64,000 nt of DNA from Rhea pennata (taxonomy: Eukaryota; Chordata; Aves; Rheiformes; Rheidae), in the NCBI RefSeq assembly GCF_028389875.1, contig NC_084664.1:38946323-39010322 (forward strand), in the 5' to 3' direction. The notes under the pieces are model-generated. The model was not told the origin of the DNA and did no database searches. It saw nothing but the letters and a program-made list of their open reading frames with translations. Position 1 is the first letter of the stretch; each line of letters begins with the position of its first letter. Below are positions 37,931-49,525 of this stretch, in pieces. Both the position numbers and the translations under genes were made by a program.

Positions 37931-37950
37931 CGCTGCGCTGCGCTGCGCTG
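37931..37950. repeat. (CGCTG)4 pentanucleotide repeat
   Basis: Four exact CGCTG units just upstream of a possible BTD exon 1 donor. Confidence 0.9.
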
Positions 37951-37970
37951 CCGTGAGGTGTACGGCCGGG

Positions 37971-40900
37971 TGGGGAGCGGAATATCGGCTCTTAGGTGAA
38001 CATACCTGACGCCTACATACGTGAGGAGAGAACTGTAAATAGATACTCCAACCATCTTCCTTCACCAGATCCTAAGCGAAGGATCGCGTGCACCGTTTCT
38101 CCTGGCGATACCCGTTCTCCGCCCTCTGAGCTTGCACTTGCCGGGAAACGGCAGTTGGCGGTAGTTCCTTCGTAAGAATGGCTAAAATTGGGCTAGATGA
38201 GTGCAGTTATGCTTGTACAGCATCAGGCAGTAATCTTGTGAAACGTACAAAACTTTTTCTAAAGCTGTTTGTATTAGAATGGCTAACACTTTACAAATGG
38301 ATTGCTTCTCTGGATAGAAGGAAACTAGAGCAAGGTTATATAATGCATTACATGTAGAATAAACATTTTTCAGAAATGGAAATGTAAAAATACCTGTTTA
38401 CGTGGAGCTAGGATTGTGGTGGTAAAAAAACCTTAAAACTCCTGTAGTAAAATTCTGTAATGGGATATAGTCCATCATAAAAAAGGAGTAGACAGAAAGA
38501 TCAGAGAAAAAAATATTTCACTATATTTTTAGATCTGTAGATAGGCTGCTTTGTTATATATTCATTATATACATACTATATATAATATGACTGGCAGCAA
38601 CATCATGTAATTCATGGATATAGCTCAGTATAAAAGTGACTACTTTAACTGTTTTACCATTTAAGAGCAAATTTAATGTTTAGTAGCCAGTAGTGTTTAT
38701 GTTAATATAACTTAACAGCCATTTACTGTTAATTGTAAGAGGACATAGAGAAGTGCTGTTCTACTCGTGGTTTTTTTTATAGTCTATTGGATTCTTCTAA
38801 GTATAAAAGTGCTAGTAAGCAAGATACATATTGCTTCTCTTTATGTATACATTTATGTATGTTGAGAGTTGTCAAATTTGTCTTGATTTAATTTCCAAAG
38901 TTGTTGAAACATTAACATTTGGATGCTTTTCTTGACCAGTGTACTGAGATTAGAGGAGAAATTATTTTAATTATTAGATTATTTTAGCTTCGTAAATAAG
39001 TTTCAGCTGTGTAAGGTTGTATAGCCTGCGTCTGAAAGAGGAAGGGTTTCAAGTTAGGCTCTTGAATGCTTCCAGCAAGCTGAAAATAAATAAACCATGT
39101 GTTAGAAATGGGGATTTTCTGAGAATGTCTATAAAGTAGAACATTTTATAGTAGCTTGTTAAGTATTAGTTTGCATGTTAGTATGTTTGACTAAAAAGGC
39201 AAAAAAGATACTTTTCTAATGTGTAACAAATTCATCCAATGATCTGAAACCCTTCAGTCTTTTCTCTCACTAGTAACGAAGAATTCTAGTTACATCCTAG
39301 TTGACAGCGTTGCTGAGGAATGGCTGTCTAGAATCCATTCCTAACGTAAATAGGCATTTTTGGCTCTGAAGGGTGACAGAAATAGAAATGACAGTTTTGT
39401 CAGTAAAATGCAACACTGCGTGTTTATTTTCAGTGGCATTCTTAGCTGTAAGAGACTTCCCACCTCTTTTCTCCCTTGCGCTATTGCTTTATATTCTTTG
39501 CATTGCATATATCTTTGCATAGCAGAATTCTGATTGGATTTCATTTGCAAAGTTAGAAAGCTGCGTAGGGCAAAATAGGATCTTCTGTTCTTGATGTACA
39601 TTACCGAATCATGCTCTGTAACTACTGAATATTTTCCTCAACATGCAGAATAGCAAAAATAGTTTATTGTGCATCACTTCTCAAAAATATTTATATAAAT
39701 TGAGTATGTTTAACGTAACTATTTACAGAGATGATAATGTTTTATTCTGTTTTTATTTGTGCTTTGGGTAACGTAGGTACATTAAAGCTCAATGAAAATT
39801 AATATATGTTTGAGCTTAGCGGCATTTAGTAGTTAAGTTACACTTGAATTCTTGTAAATGAGATACATAGCTACATACATCATTTTTTGGTTGAGCAAAC
39901 AAGTCTTCTGCCCTAGTGGCTAACAGAGCCACTAAAATCAGGGTTTTTCTGTCCTACCCAGGATCCTGTTGCTATCAGACCAGTGTTGCAAGTAGCATTT
40001 GAAGTGAGCAAACAAGTGGTTTAAAGTAAGATATTACTTACCAAAAGCTTTTTAAATGGAATTCCTCACACTTACTTTTTTTTTTTTTCATTGTTAGATA
40101 CTCAAGCTGTTGGCACTTAGAGAAAAGCAAGGACAGGAGTATTGAGGATTGCATATTAGCTGCTTTTCATTCTGGAATTTAAGAAATGAGATTTCACGTT
40201 AACTTGCCATAGACATTCTTTTAGAGGCAGAAAACTACATTCATATATAGAATGAAAAAAAAAACTGAGATTAGTTTAGAACTGATCTCTTCTTCCCTCT
40301 GCATTCCTAATGGAGGCTAGGAAAAGCTCTTCATACCTGTATCTTCAGGGTCTATATTTACTTTGGAAAAATTTAGGGAGTTGTAGGTCACAAAGAGATT
40401 GAAAGTCACTGAGAAAGTTTTGGAACATTTTTTTTTCTTGGATTAGAGTTACCAAAGAGCAAATACAACTCAAAAATCACTGACTGAACTTGCAGACTGT
40501 GGCCATCAGTACATAGTATCAGCGTACCTTTTGCTTCCTCTTTCAACTTCACTGATCAAAATGTAATTTCTTAATGATCCTAGTAACACATGGCAATAAA
40601 TTGTTTTCTTATATTGTGTATTTATTAATCTGAATAATATTTCTGAAGAACATGGCATTTCTATCATGTTTCATAAGTATTGCACAGACATTGAGTCAAT
40701 CAATGCTTGTTCTGCATAAATATTTTCCCATCTTGAGAAGTCAAAAAGTCTATAGGGGGACCCTATTTGCAGAGAGTATTCTAGCCTTCCAGACTCACTA
40801 AATCTTCATTTATTTCTGTTGCACAGCTTTATAGTAGGAGTATAAATACAGTTAATGTGTTCTGTTCCACTGCCTTTCAAGGCTGCTATTGGGGTAATGT

Positions 40901-41816
40901 GGGGAGAACCAGACAGGAGAAGAATGAAAACCTAAGAAAAGCTCAGTGATGAAAGTTTTTGCAATTTCCATGGATTTTTGTTTTATTATTATTACTGTGG
41001 AAGTATTTTTACCTATATGCACTGCGTAGGAAGAATGTGGATCTGAACTGCAGTCTACATTTTTATAGAAGTTTAAAAAAATCTTAGGGTGTGAAACAAA
41101 CTAGTTGGTATTTATTACATACATAGAGTTGGAATAGAATGAATCCATAATCCATCAGGAGAGGCATTTCCATGGTGGAAAAATAGATGAATGCATAAGT
41201 ATTATCTAGTATAACTTATCTGGCAATTATCTGTTTCAATATCAATAAAATAAGATACATTTCCACTTGACAATACAGTGTCCAAGTAATTCTAGAAAAT
41301 ACTACTCTATAAATATACCCCCATCACCAAATAGGGAGAAACTGCAAATCTGTGAGCTGCTTTTAATTTTTCTCAAAGGTGTTTAGATATATGGTGCAAT
41401 ACATCTATAAATGAATGATAAGGTTAATTATAAAGGGAGAATAGATCAGTGCAACTATATGTGTATATGAAGAGAGAGAGAGTGTGTGTGTATATAGATG
41501 TCTATACACACATGTACACATATATATACACAAACACACTATATATGTATATATATGTGTCTGCATATACACACACATCCATACACACACATCCATATAA
41601 ATGTTTTTTAAGGAGGGCAGTTATTTAAAGCACCAACACAGACTGGAGAAAGTTTTAAAAATGATAATGCATGTGTTTGCTCAGAAATTTAAAAAAGAAC
41701 ACAGTTCAAATACAGCTGAAAGTCTCAGTTACTATCCACATGTAATCTTAAATTTAAATGCTAGGCATAATTTGTTGTTCAACTTTCCTTCTCTGTTTCT
41801 TGTTTGTTTGTTTCAG
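37971..41816 (+). other. BTD: BTD intron 1 (inferred)
   Basis: About 3.8 kb of AT-rich sequence with no recognisable exon. It contains a TA/TG/CA-rich microsatellite tract at about 41455-41598 and short T runs. Confidence 0.6.
41455..41598. repeat. Complex TG/TA/CA microsatellite
   Basis: Alternating purine-pyrimidine dinucleotides (TATG, GAGA, TGTG, TATA, CACA blocks) over about 140 bases, about 220 bases upstream of the BTD exon 2 acceptor. Confidence 0.85.
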
Positions 41817-42051
41817 ATTTATGGCATGCATCATGATGGAACTGTGCTGGAAGCTGTCTGTCTGCTTTTTTTGCTATCAGGTTGTCTCGGGCAGAGTTAA
41901 GAGGGAGGGACATTATGTTGCTGCTGTATATGAACACCAGTCCATACTGAGCCCTGACCCGACAGCTCTCGTTGATCGACAATCTGCATTGGAACTAATG
42001 GGCAGAAACCTAGACATCTATGAACAGCAAGTAGTGGCTGCTGCAGGACAG
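41817..42051 (+). CDS. BTD: BTD exon 2 (first identified coding exon)
   Basis: Acceptor TTTGTTTCAG ends at 41816. The exon opens A TTT ATG; translation from 41821 reads [20 protein letters not shown] and later [15 protein letters not shown]. Donor ACAG|GTATGT. The four bases before the ATG would give a split codon plus Phe if an upstream coding exon were joined, matching the human ...SRF|VVCIM register. Confidence 0.9.
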
Positions 42052-45000
42052 GTATGTTGCAGCTTGGTAGCAGTTGTGCTCTATGTATACATAGAGTAAA
42101 TGCTATTTGAGGATAATTTTCCACATTTGTGTTCCCAGGCAACTAAAGCCATATTTATATACATACATAGGGTCTGTTTTTTCAGTCATTCTGACTTGCC
42201 AGCAGCTTTGAAAAAAATCGGGCCAAGTAGCAGCTTACCCAACATGGGTTATTTGAAGCTTGGAATAACAAGCCTGTAGTTATTTAGTATGGAGAAACTG
42301 ACTTTCTATTTTTGTCTGAGTATCTGGTTTTCTTAAATGGAATGCTTTTATTGAAAAGTTGTCATACAGACAGCCGTCTTTATTTTTGATTTTATTCCAG
42401 TGCGCTCAATGGAAATTCCTGAATGTTTCTAAAACTGAAAGAGGTTAAATACTTTGGAAACCAATGTTCCACCATTAACAGCTTTGTGGAAGTGAAGTTT
42501 TCCATTCCTTTCTTCATGGAATGGTCCTCTGTTTAAATATATTTAGAGGAGGCAGACTATTATTTCTGGTTTTTCATATGCATAGCTTCCTTCTCTCCGC
42601 AGGAAAAAACAAAGAGTGCTAGTCAGAGAAAGTAGGCCATAGCATCCTTATGCAGAGAACTGACTTACAAGTTTACAAATCTGCTGTTTTGGAATAGAAG
42701 AATTACCATTTTTATGTAATTTGAAAATGTGGATATTTTTCTGAGAAGTCAGGTGATTGGGCCTCACAGACTAGAAGCATAACAACTATTTTTATGCAAC
42801 ACTGCATCCAAGATGACAAACTACCGAAAGCCATGGCACAGATACACTTTTGAAACCTACTGCAATTTGAGTGGCTGATGCTATGCCTGATTTAAGAGAA
42901 ATTCACCATATTTTTAGGAATAGGCATCAATGAACTTTAGATAGAAGCAGCCTAGCCCTGGCAGGCTGCTGGAATGCAACTTGCTTCTACATTCAAGCTG
43001 TTTCTGAAAACAGTACTCTCAGTACCCTATCCAACTATATGTAATTTAAGCGAGGAAACCCTTTCTGACCAAAGTGAGTCTGCACAGTTCTACTGCACCT
43101 TGGACACAGTTCATTGGGTAATTGGGTAATTGGGTAATACTGGACAGCTAAAACAAATTTTAACGTCACTACTCTTTAACTTGAATGATTACAATTTAAT
43201 CTGAATGGTGGCATTCTTATGACACAGGATAATGGAGAATATTTCTGGTAAGAATTTGGATGAAGGCTGCTTTTACTTGAGTGCCCTTAGAATACGGTCT
43301 TTTTTTTTTTTTATGCTAAAGATATGTCACGTTAAATAAGCTTTTTCTGATGCACGTAGTTATAAATACTGCACTGTCAAAGGAAGAAAAGAAATTTTCA
43401 AACAACATTCAGGTCAAAACATACTTGGGTTATCCTTAACTTTCATTAGCCCCAAAATTTACTTAAGGAGATCCCCTTTTGTTTTCGTTCATTGCTAGCA
43501 TTTAGGGGTTTTTTTTGTTTGTTTTTACTATCCCTATAAAACATACCATTTTTTTTACATACAGGGGGCACAGATCATTGTTTTTCCTGAGGATGGAATC
43601 CATGGCTTCAACTTCACCAGAAGATCTATTTATCCTTACTTAGATCTTTTTCTGCCTTCACATTCTGTGAAATGGAATCCATGCAAAGAGCCACATTTGT
43701 TCAATGACACAGAGGTAAATGGAGGAGTATTTTCTGTGGAGAAGTGGTGTAGTAAATACTAGATTTGTACTGCAAGTAGGAAGACTAACTCTTTTTAAGG
43801 GAACTAAGCAAGAAATATAGCAATTCATAGTGTCAGATGCTGTTTTCATGGACTCTCAGTTTATACTGGTTTCATTCTTCACAGAGGAGGATTTTAGGTA
43901 CATATCTGAAAGAACAGAAACTTATTTAACTTTATGAGCTATCTAGGCTTCTAAATCTCCTCCACCCCAAAGCTTAGATAATAGTAATATCTATTTAATG
44001 AGATACATTGCTAGTAGTTTGGAGTTTTATTTTGAATAACATTATTTTATATAAAATAACAGAGTAATATCTTCCTTTTTGATGCACTCTCATTATTCAA
44101 TTTTAGTATCTTCTTTTAATGACATCAGAACATTCTGATTCTGTGACTGCATGTAAAATCACTAACACAAGTAACCAGACTGGCTCAGGAGCCCTGCTGT
44201 AATGCAGTAGAAATTACTGGATTTAGATGGCAATTTACCACAGATTTCAAGTGTGATCACAGAAAGCGTGGTCTGCAAGTTACAAAAATAGTACTTTCAC
44301 CTACTCTTCTGAACCTGAAATGAAAATAACTATCCTTAATAACACAAGCTATTTATTCTTATTAAGGCCACAGTAGTCAATATAATGAACGTACGTATAT
44401 GCGTGATTGTTTATCAAGAAGGCAGAATTGGCATGCAAATGTGAATCTCAGGTGTAACTGATGACCTGCTTTGACATACGGATCTTTATTACCAGTGATC
44501 ATGTGCAAGGAATCAAGAACTTAGTTTGACATTCAGATCCTATTTGAAGTTTGCAGTACGGAGTTCTTCGAGTTTTACTGTACTTAGCCTGGACAAGCTT
44601 GATATCAAGACATAGAATACATGGATGGAAAGATTTTTAAAAAATAACTTAAGACACTATTGTAAGGTAATATGCCTTTTCTGCTTTCTTTAAAAGATGA
44701 CAAAACAGCAATATGTTTTAATTCCCCTTCATTATACTACTTATGCCAACTTCCCATTTCAGCAGAACTATAGAAAATAAAAGATACAACTTTCACACAA
44801 AATATAACTTTAAGCTGCAATGGTACTCCATCGTATCCTAAAAAGCTATTCAAAAACTTCCCTTCAGTGTGACTGTTCAGGTAGCTGATACATCTGGATG
44901 GCATAGTGCAGAGTAAAATTGAGGGAGGCTTGGGTCTCTCCCTGAGGACTTAGCTGCTTAGCAGCATTATTTAGCTTGGAGGATGAACCTTAACAACATG

Positions 45001-46922
45001 TCTTAAGTTGTAATAGGTTATTCGTACTTACCTGTTTGGAGTTAGCTCCCGATGGCTGCACCGTCCTGCATTGTACTGGGCACCCTTACCCTCAAAGAAA
45101 ATGAATAATAATCAATGTACAGATTTCCACAGCTTGGAAGAAACATCGCAATAGCACTAAAGGCTGTAACTTTTAGTATTTTTTTCTGTAACTAAGCAAA
45201 ACCTATTGGTTTGTAGCTCTGCATCTACAAGTTATGACTATTAATCAGTTGCATTGTTTTTCTTCTTTAATTTAGAATAAAACATGTAGTTTCAGTAACA
45301 AAACAAATACAGGTACAAATGATCACGATTTGACATTTCCTTTTCTAAATTCAAACACAGATAAGTTACGCTGTCTTGTCAAAGTTTTCAGTTCACCTAC
45401 TGTTTTTCAGCCACTGATGCTCTCACAACAATCAGAAGTTTCTGAAAATACAAACCCTTATATGTATGTTTATATATGTATTTTTTTCCACTTTTCCAGA
45501 AGTAAAACCCAATGATATTTTGAAATCAGTATCTGAAATACACTTTTTAATTTAGAATGCTGCTGGTCTCAATAGCTTTCACTACAAAATGAGCAGTATA
45601 TTTAAACTTCAGAGATAAGCTGAAATAGGGTTCAGTAGAAAATAATTTGAAAAGTAATAAATATGTCATATTTGCTTAAGTAATAGTTACCCTTCCATAT
45701 TCTGAAGCACTTATGTTTTCATTAACTGTCTATCCAGGTTATTCAGCGGTTAAGCTGCATGGCGTTGAAGAACAAAATATTCCTTGTGGCAAACTTAGGA
45801 ACTAAGCAACCCTGTGAGCATATTGATCCTCACTGCCCCTCTGATGGAAGATACCAGTTCAATACCAATGTGGTGTTCAATGACTATGGTATGCTCGTAG
45901 CTACATACCGCAAATACAATCTGTATTTTGAATATGCTTTTGATGCCCCTCCAGAGGCTGACTATATTCTCTTTGATACTCCTTTTGCTGGCAAGTTTGG
46001 CATGTTCACTTGCTTCGATATACTTTTCTTCAAGCCTGCAGTGAACCTTGTCAGACAACACAATGTGAAACAAATTGTATATCCAACTGCCTGGATGAAC
46101 CAGCTCCCACTCCTCTCTGCTGTAGAATTTCAACAAGCTTTTGCAACAGCTTTCAATATCAATATTTTAGCAGCTAACATCCACCACCCTACGTTGGGCA
46201 TGACAGGGAGTGGTATATACACTCCAGTCAAATCATTCATCTATCACAACATGGAAAGTTATGGTGGCAAACTCATAGTAGCAGAAATCCCTGTGATTAC
46301 CCCAGAAAACAAAACAAATTTGGAGAGTAACAAAATGTTCAGAGAGAACTTAGGTCACTCATACACAGTGTTTACAAGTGCCTCTATGGATGATCAAGTT
46401 TGCGACAAGGAGGGACATGAGGCCCCCTGCAGAGTATCAGAAAAGGGAAATGAAGAGTCATGTCCCCTATTCTATGCAGAAATGATGTATGACAATTTTA
46501 CTTTTGTTCCTGTACAGGAAAACAAAGGAGAGCTCAAGGTTTGTGCCAACACCCTCTGTTGTTACTTAAATTATCAGAGAGCTGTTTTTACCGATGAATT
46601 ATATGCTTTAGGAGTTTTTGATGGACTTCATACAGTGCATGGCACATACTATGTTCAGGCCTGTGCATTAGTAAAGTGCAGCAGTCTCCAGTTCAGCACT
46701 TGTGGGCAGGAGGTCACAGATGCCACTGCTTTGATAGATTTCCAGCTATGGGCAAATATGAGTACTCCTTATATCTTTCCTTTACTGCTGACATCTGGTG
46801 TTACCTTGGACTTTGCTGATCACATGGGCTGGAAAAATAACCACTATTTCATAAGCAAAACCAGAACATCTTCTGGCCTATTGACAGCTGCTCTATATGG
46901 ACGATGGTATGAAAAGGACTAG
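41821..46922 (+). CDS. BTD: BTD, biotinidase (three coding exons)
   Basis: Biotinidase is a secreted amidase of the nitrilase (CN-hydrolase) superfamily, close to the vanins. It releases free biotin from biocytin and biotinyl peptides and so recycles the vitamin. Exons 41821-42051, 43565-43714 and 45738-46922 join in phase to 521 residues (human 543). A hydrophobic signal peptide covers about residues 5-24, followed by YVAAVYEH. The catalytic triad is complete: Glu86 in FPEDGIHG, Lys186 in YRKYNLYFE and Cys219 in [11 protein letters not shown]. The spacing (100 and 33 residues) equals that of the human triad at 112/212/245. N-glycosylation sequons NFT (residue 93) and NDT (124) are retained. 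The C-terminus is LYGRWYEKD, without the vanin GPI tail, so it is BTD rather than VNN. The start at 41821 is the first ATG in the exon; an upstream coding exon is possible. Confidence 0.95.
43113..43138. repeat. Octamer tandem repeat (ATTGGGTA)3
   Basis: Three exact units plus two bases, in BTD intron 2. Confidence 0.9.
43565..43714 (+). CDS. BTD: BTD exon 3
   Basis: 150 bases, 50 codons, [20 protein letters not shown] to PHLFNDTE. It carries the catalytic Glu and two sequons. Acceptor ACATACAG, donor GAG|GTAAAT. Confidence 0.96.
45738..46922 (+). CDS. BTD: BTD exon 4 (large terminal coding exon)
   Basis: 1185 bases, 394 codons and TAG. It opens [20 protein letters not shown] and carries the catalytic Lys and Cys, [34 protein letters not shown] and the terminal LYGRWYEKD. 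Acceptor TATCCAG. A large last coding exon is the usual BTD structure. Confidence 0.97.
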   Translation, partial: VIQRLSCMALKNKIFLVANLGTKQPCEHIDPHCPSDGRYQFNTNVVFNDYGMLVATYRKYNLYFEYAFDAPPEADYILFDTPFAGKFGMFTCFDILFFKPAVNLVRQHNVKQIVYPTAWMNQLPLLSAVEFQQAFATAFNINILAANIHHPTLGMTGSGIYTPVKSFIYHNMESYGGKLIVAEIPVITPENKTNLESNKMFRENLGHSYTVFTSASMDDQVCDKEGHEAPCRVSEKGNEESCPLFYAEMMYDNFTFVPVQENKGELKVCANTLCCYLNYQRAVFTDELYALGVFDGLHTVHGTYYVQACALVKCSSLQFSTCGQEVTDATALIDFQLWANMSTPYIFPLLLTSGVTLDFADHMGWKNNHYFISKTRTSSGLLTAALYGRWYEKD

Positions 46923-49493
46923 CACAGATATTTGACTAAATCAGAGTGCAACTATCTAGATTTTCAAGGCATATATCTTAACATGAGTTGGTGAACATAT
47001 GAACTTCCTAGAGTTTCAACTATTTGCTTGTGACATGACTGTCCTATTAGGTTTCACATTTGAAATGATAACTAAAGCACTTCGTTTGAAAGGCTATAAA
47101 CCTCAGCATGCATCTTGGATACTTGCATCCTACCAGAAGTAACAGAACTACCCTGCAAACATAAGAGCTCATCATAATGTATTAAGGTGTTTTGTATTAG
47201 GAAAATTATATTTCTTACTTCAGCTGAATTTTCTCATTTTAATTTATAATCCTTTGGTTTTCTGGGGTCCCGGCTAGCGGTATCTTAAATCGCTTTCTTG
47301 GCATACATTTGCCAATTCAATTTCTGCTTTTATTATTAAATCTAGCTGTGAATTTCAAAAGGGTGTTTGCTTCCCTTGTACTTAGCAGAAATTCAATTAA
47401 ATGGGATGAGTGAAATCATGCTCTGATCATGCAGAGTAAAAAATACATCGAGTTGCAGTTTCTTTCTTTTATGTTTGCTGATGACTGCTGAAGAATTACA
47501 TTTTTGTTACTTCAATGAGAAATGCAGAAATTGTTGTAACAGGCTCTGCAAAATTGTGTCATGCCTCAAACTGAAATGAGGAGACCATTATAAAGAAAAG
47601 TTAGAGATTGAAACTAACAGAAGTAACATATGTGACATGTATGGAGCAGTATAGCATGTATATGGTGATGTTCTGATTTCTCCATAGAGTCCCTTTTTTT
47701 TTCCTTAGTGTCAAAAAACTCTTACATCATAACCATTTACTGGCTAGTTTTCTGTAATTCCATTCAAAATCTCAAGTTTTTTGTAAACTTTAAGAGTAAC
47801 TGAATTTTATTGTTATGAAAATCTATGGAACAACTAGTTTGAAGGAAGAGGAAATCAAATGATTGTGAAAAACTACACAGCATTAAGAGCTAATTTCCAT
47901 CCTGCTGTGCAGGGTGTTGTGCTTTACAAATGCTCAGCAATGAATATCTACAACTATGCTATATATTATTTATGCATTTTAACTTCACCTATTTAAGGGA
48001 GAGGTCATTTCAAGACTGTTTTGACTTCGAGACATCTTCCACATTGTTTATAAATTCATTCAACAAGAGAAGATGTGAAAAGCACATAAGGAATTGTGGG
48101 ATGGATTGTAAGATTTTTACATAAATACTTTGTGCCAGATGATAGGTTCCTGCTGCTAAATGAGTAACATACACTATTTCTTCCAAAGCAGTAACTAGAT
48201 TAAGTGCTGTAAAAACTATATTGCAAAGTCAAACTTTTACTGAAGCGAGGACGTTTGGAAGAGAAGATTCCAAAAAAATACTAATTTTAGGTTAAGCATA
48301 GCTGAAAAAGTAAATTATTCTTAGGCTCTACAATTTTGCATAGTCTTATTGGCTATTACGATTTCATCTAAGGAAGGGCAGTTGAGTGACTGACCTGTTA
48401 ACATGCTCGTTTCTTTTGGTGAGCCTTGTGTTCTAGTTCCTCATTTTTTAAGTTGCATTTTATTTGCTGAAAGAATACGTGGGGAATAGGAGATCTGAGA
48501 TTCTTAGCTTTGGTTGTCTTCAGTCATTTTTGAAATGTGTATTTAACGCATTTGATTTTGAACTGATCATTTGATAACCACTATGACAGTTAGAAGTATG
48601 TATAGTGAAAAGAGCTCAAGGATCTCCTGCTTTGAATGAATTCTCTTTGGGATTTCAGAAAGCAAAACAGTCAAGAAGCTGCTAAATTTTGACCTTAAGG
48701 CTTCTTAAATATTTACAGACAGTAAGTATATAAATATTTACAATCTCCTATTCTATCAAACTCTCCTTCAAGCTGCCTCATTGTGATCCAGGAGCTGGTC
48801 ACACTCACCTTTGATAAAACAACACAACAAGTTTGCTTATCCTGCAACATATATTGGACAGAAGTATGGAAAGGGGAGTTTCTCTATCTCATTAGATACA
48901 AGTTTGCTAATGTAAAAGTAGGTTTCCTCTGCTAGGGTTTATTAAAGATCATGAATTGTTTGGCACCTACAGTGGTGTTCTTGCTAAACAGTGCACAAAG
49001 TCCAGAACACACATGGTAGAAAAGCATTCACGTTGTTCACTGTGCTTGCGGTTCTAGTACCACAGTGATCACGTCTAGAAGAAAGGACTAATGAGTGATC
49101 AAAGTATTTTGACCATCAGTACTAGCCTCCCCACCCTACTCTGTAGCTTGAAAAACGTGCATTCTTTGGCACAAATGTTTTTTGTATTTAGTTCTGAAGC
49201 AGTTATCATAAATTAGGCTAAGCAAGTAAATGCACATATTTTAAGCTAGTATTTCACATATTTATTAGGCCTAAGGAAAAAAATGGCACTTACCTATAAC
49301 ATATTTGCAAAGTGTATTATGCAGAGCTATTCAGATTTTAGCTACATCACAGCTACTAGAAAATAAGACATTCTGGCCTAACAGTTTGCTCAGGGCACCT
49401 TGCTCTGTTTCCTCCCTGATAACCCAGGTGAGTATGTTAGGATGTGCTTTCACACCCGGTTCCTCAGCATTCAACTAAAAAAATTGGAAAAAA

Positions 49494-49525
<32 letters not shown>

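Larger units (their letters stand above)
37760..37957 (+). other. BTD: Inferred BTD first exon (5' UTR, possibly coding)
   Basis: No exon upstream of 41817 can be proven. The CpG island edge offers a donor GAG|GTGTAC after 37957 (others: TTAG|GTGAAC near 37995). A frame open from 37665 reaches this donor in phase 2 and would join AG|A (Arg) to the TTT-ATG of exon 2. Limits on the left are arbitrary. Confidence 0.3.
37030..37970. promoter_or_regulatory. CpG island with HACL1/BTD bidirectional promoter
   Basis: About 940 bases of dense CG dinucleotides in an otherwise AT-rich window, covering HACL1 exon 1 and extending toward BTD. HACL1 reads left from 37494 and BTD reads right, the same head-to-head order as in mammals. 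Three CCAAT-box motifs lie between them: CCAAT at 37626-37630, ATTGG at 37723-37727 and CCAAT at 37741-37745. No TATA box is seen. Dispersed initiation from both edges is the expected behaviour of such a promoter; the exact starts are inferred. Confidence 0.85.
42052..45737 (+). other. BTD: BTD introns 2 and 3: content
   Basis: Intron 2 (42052-43564) contains a short octamer tandem, ATTGGGTA x3.25, at 43113-43138. Intron 3 (43715-45737) shows no recognisable feature. No CR1 copy or nested gene was seen. Confidence 0.6.

Noticed and set aside
37082-38065. Many overlapping frames of 60-137 codons in the CpG island
   Set aside because: GC-rich DNA has few stop codons; the peptides are Pro/Arg/Gly/Ala-rich with no conservation. 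Only HACL1 exon 1 is supported, and a BTD upstream exon is kept as a hypothesis.
45795-46136. 113-codon open frame antisense to BTD exon 4
   Set aside because: Shadow of a strongly conserved coding exon; no family similarity.
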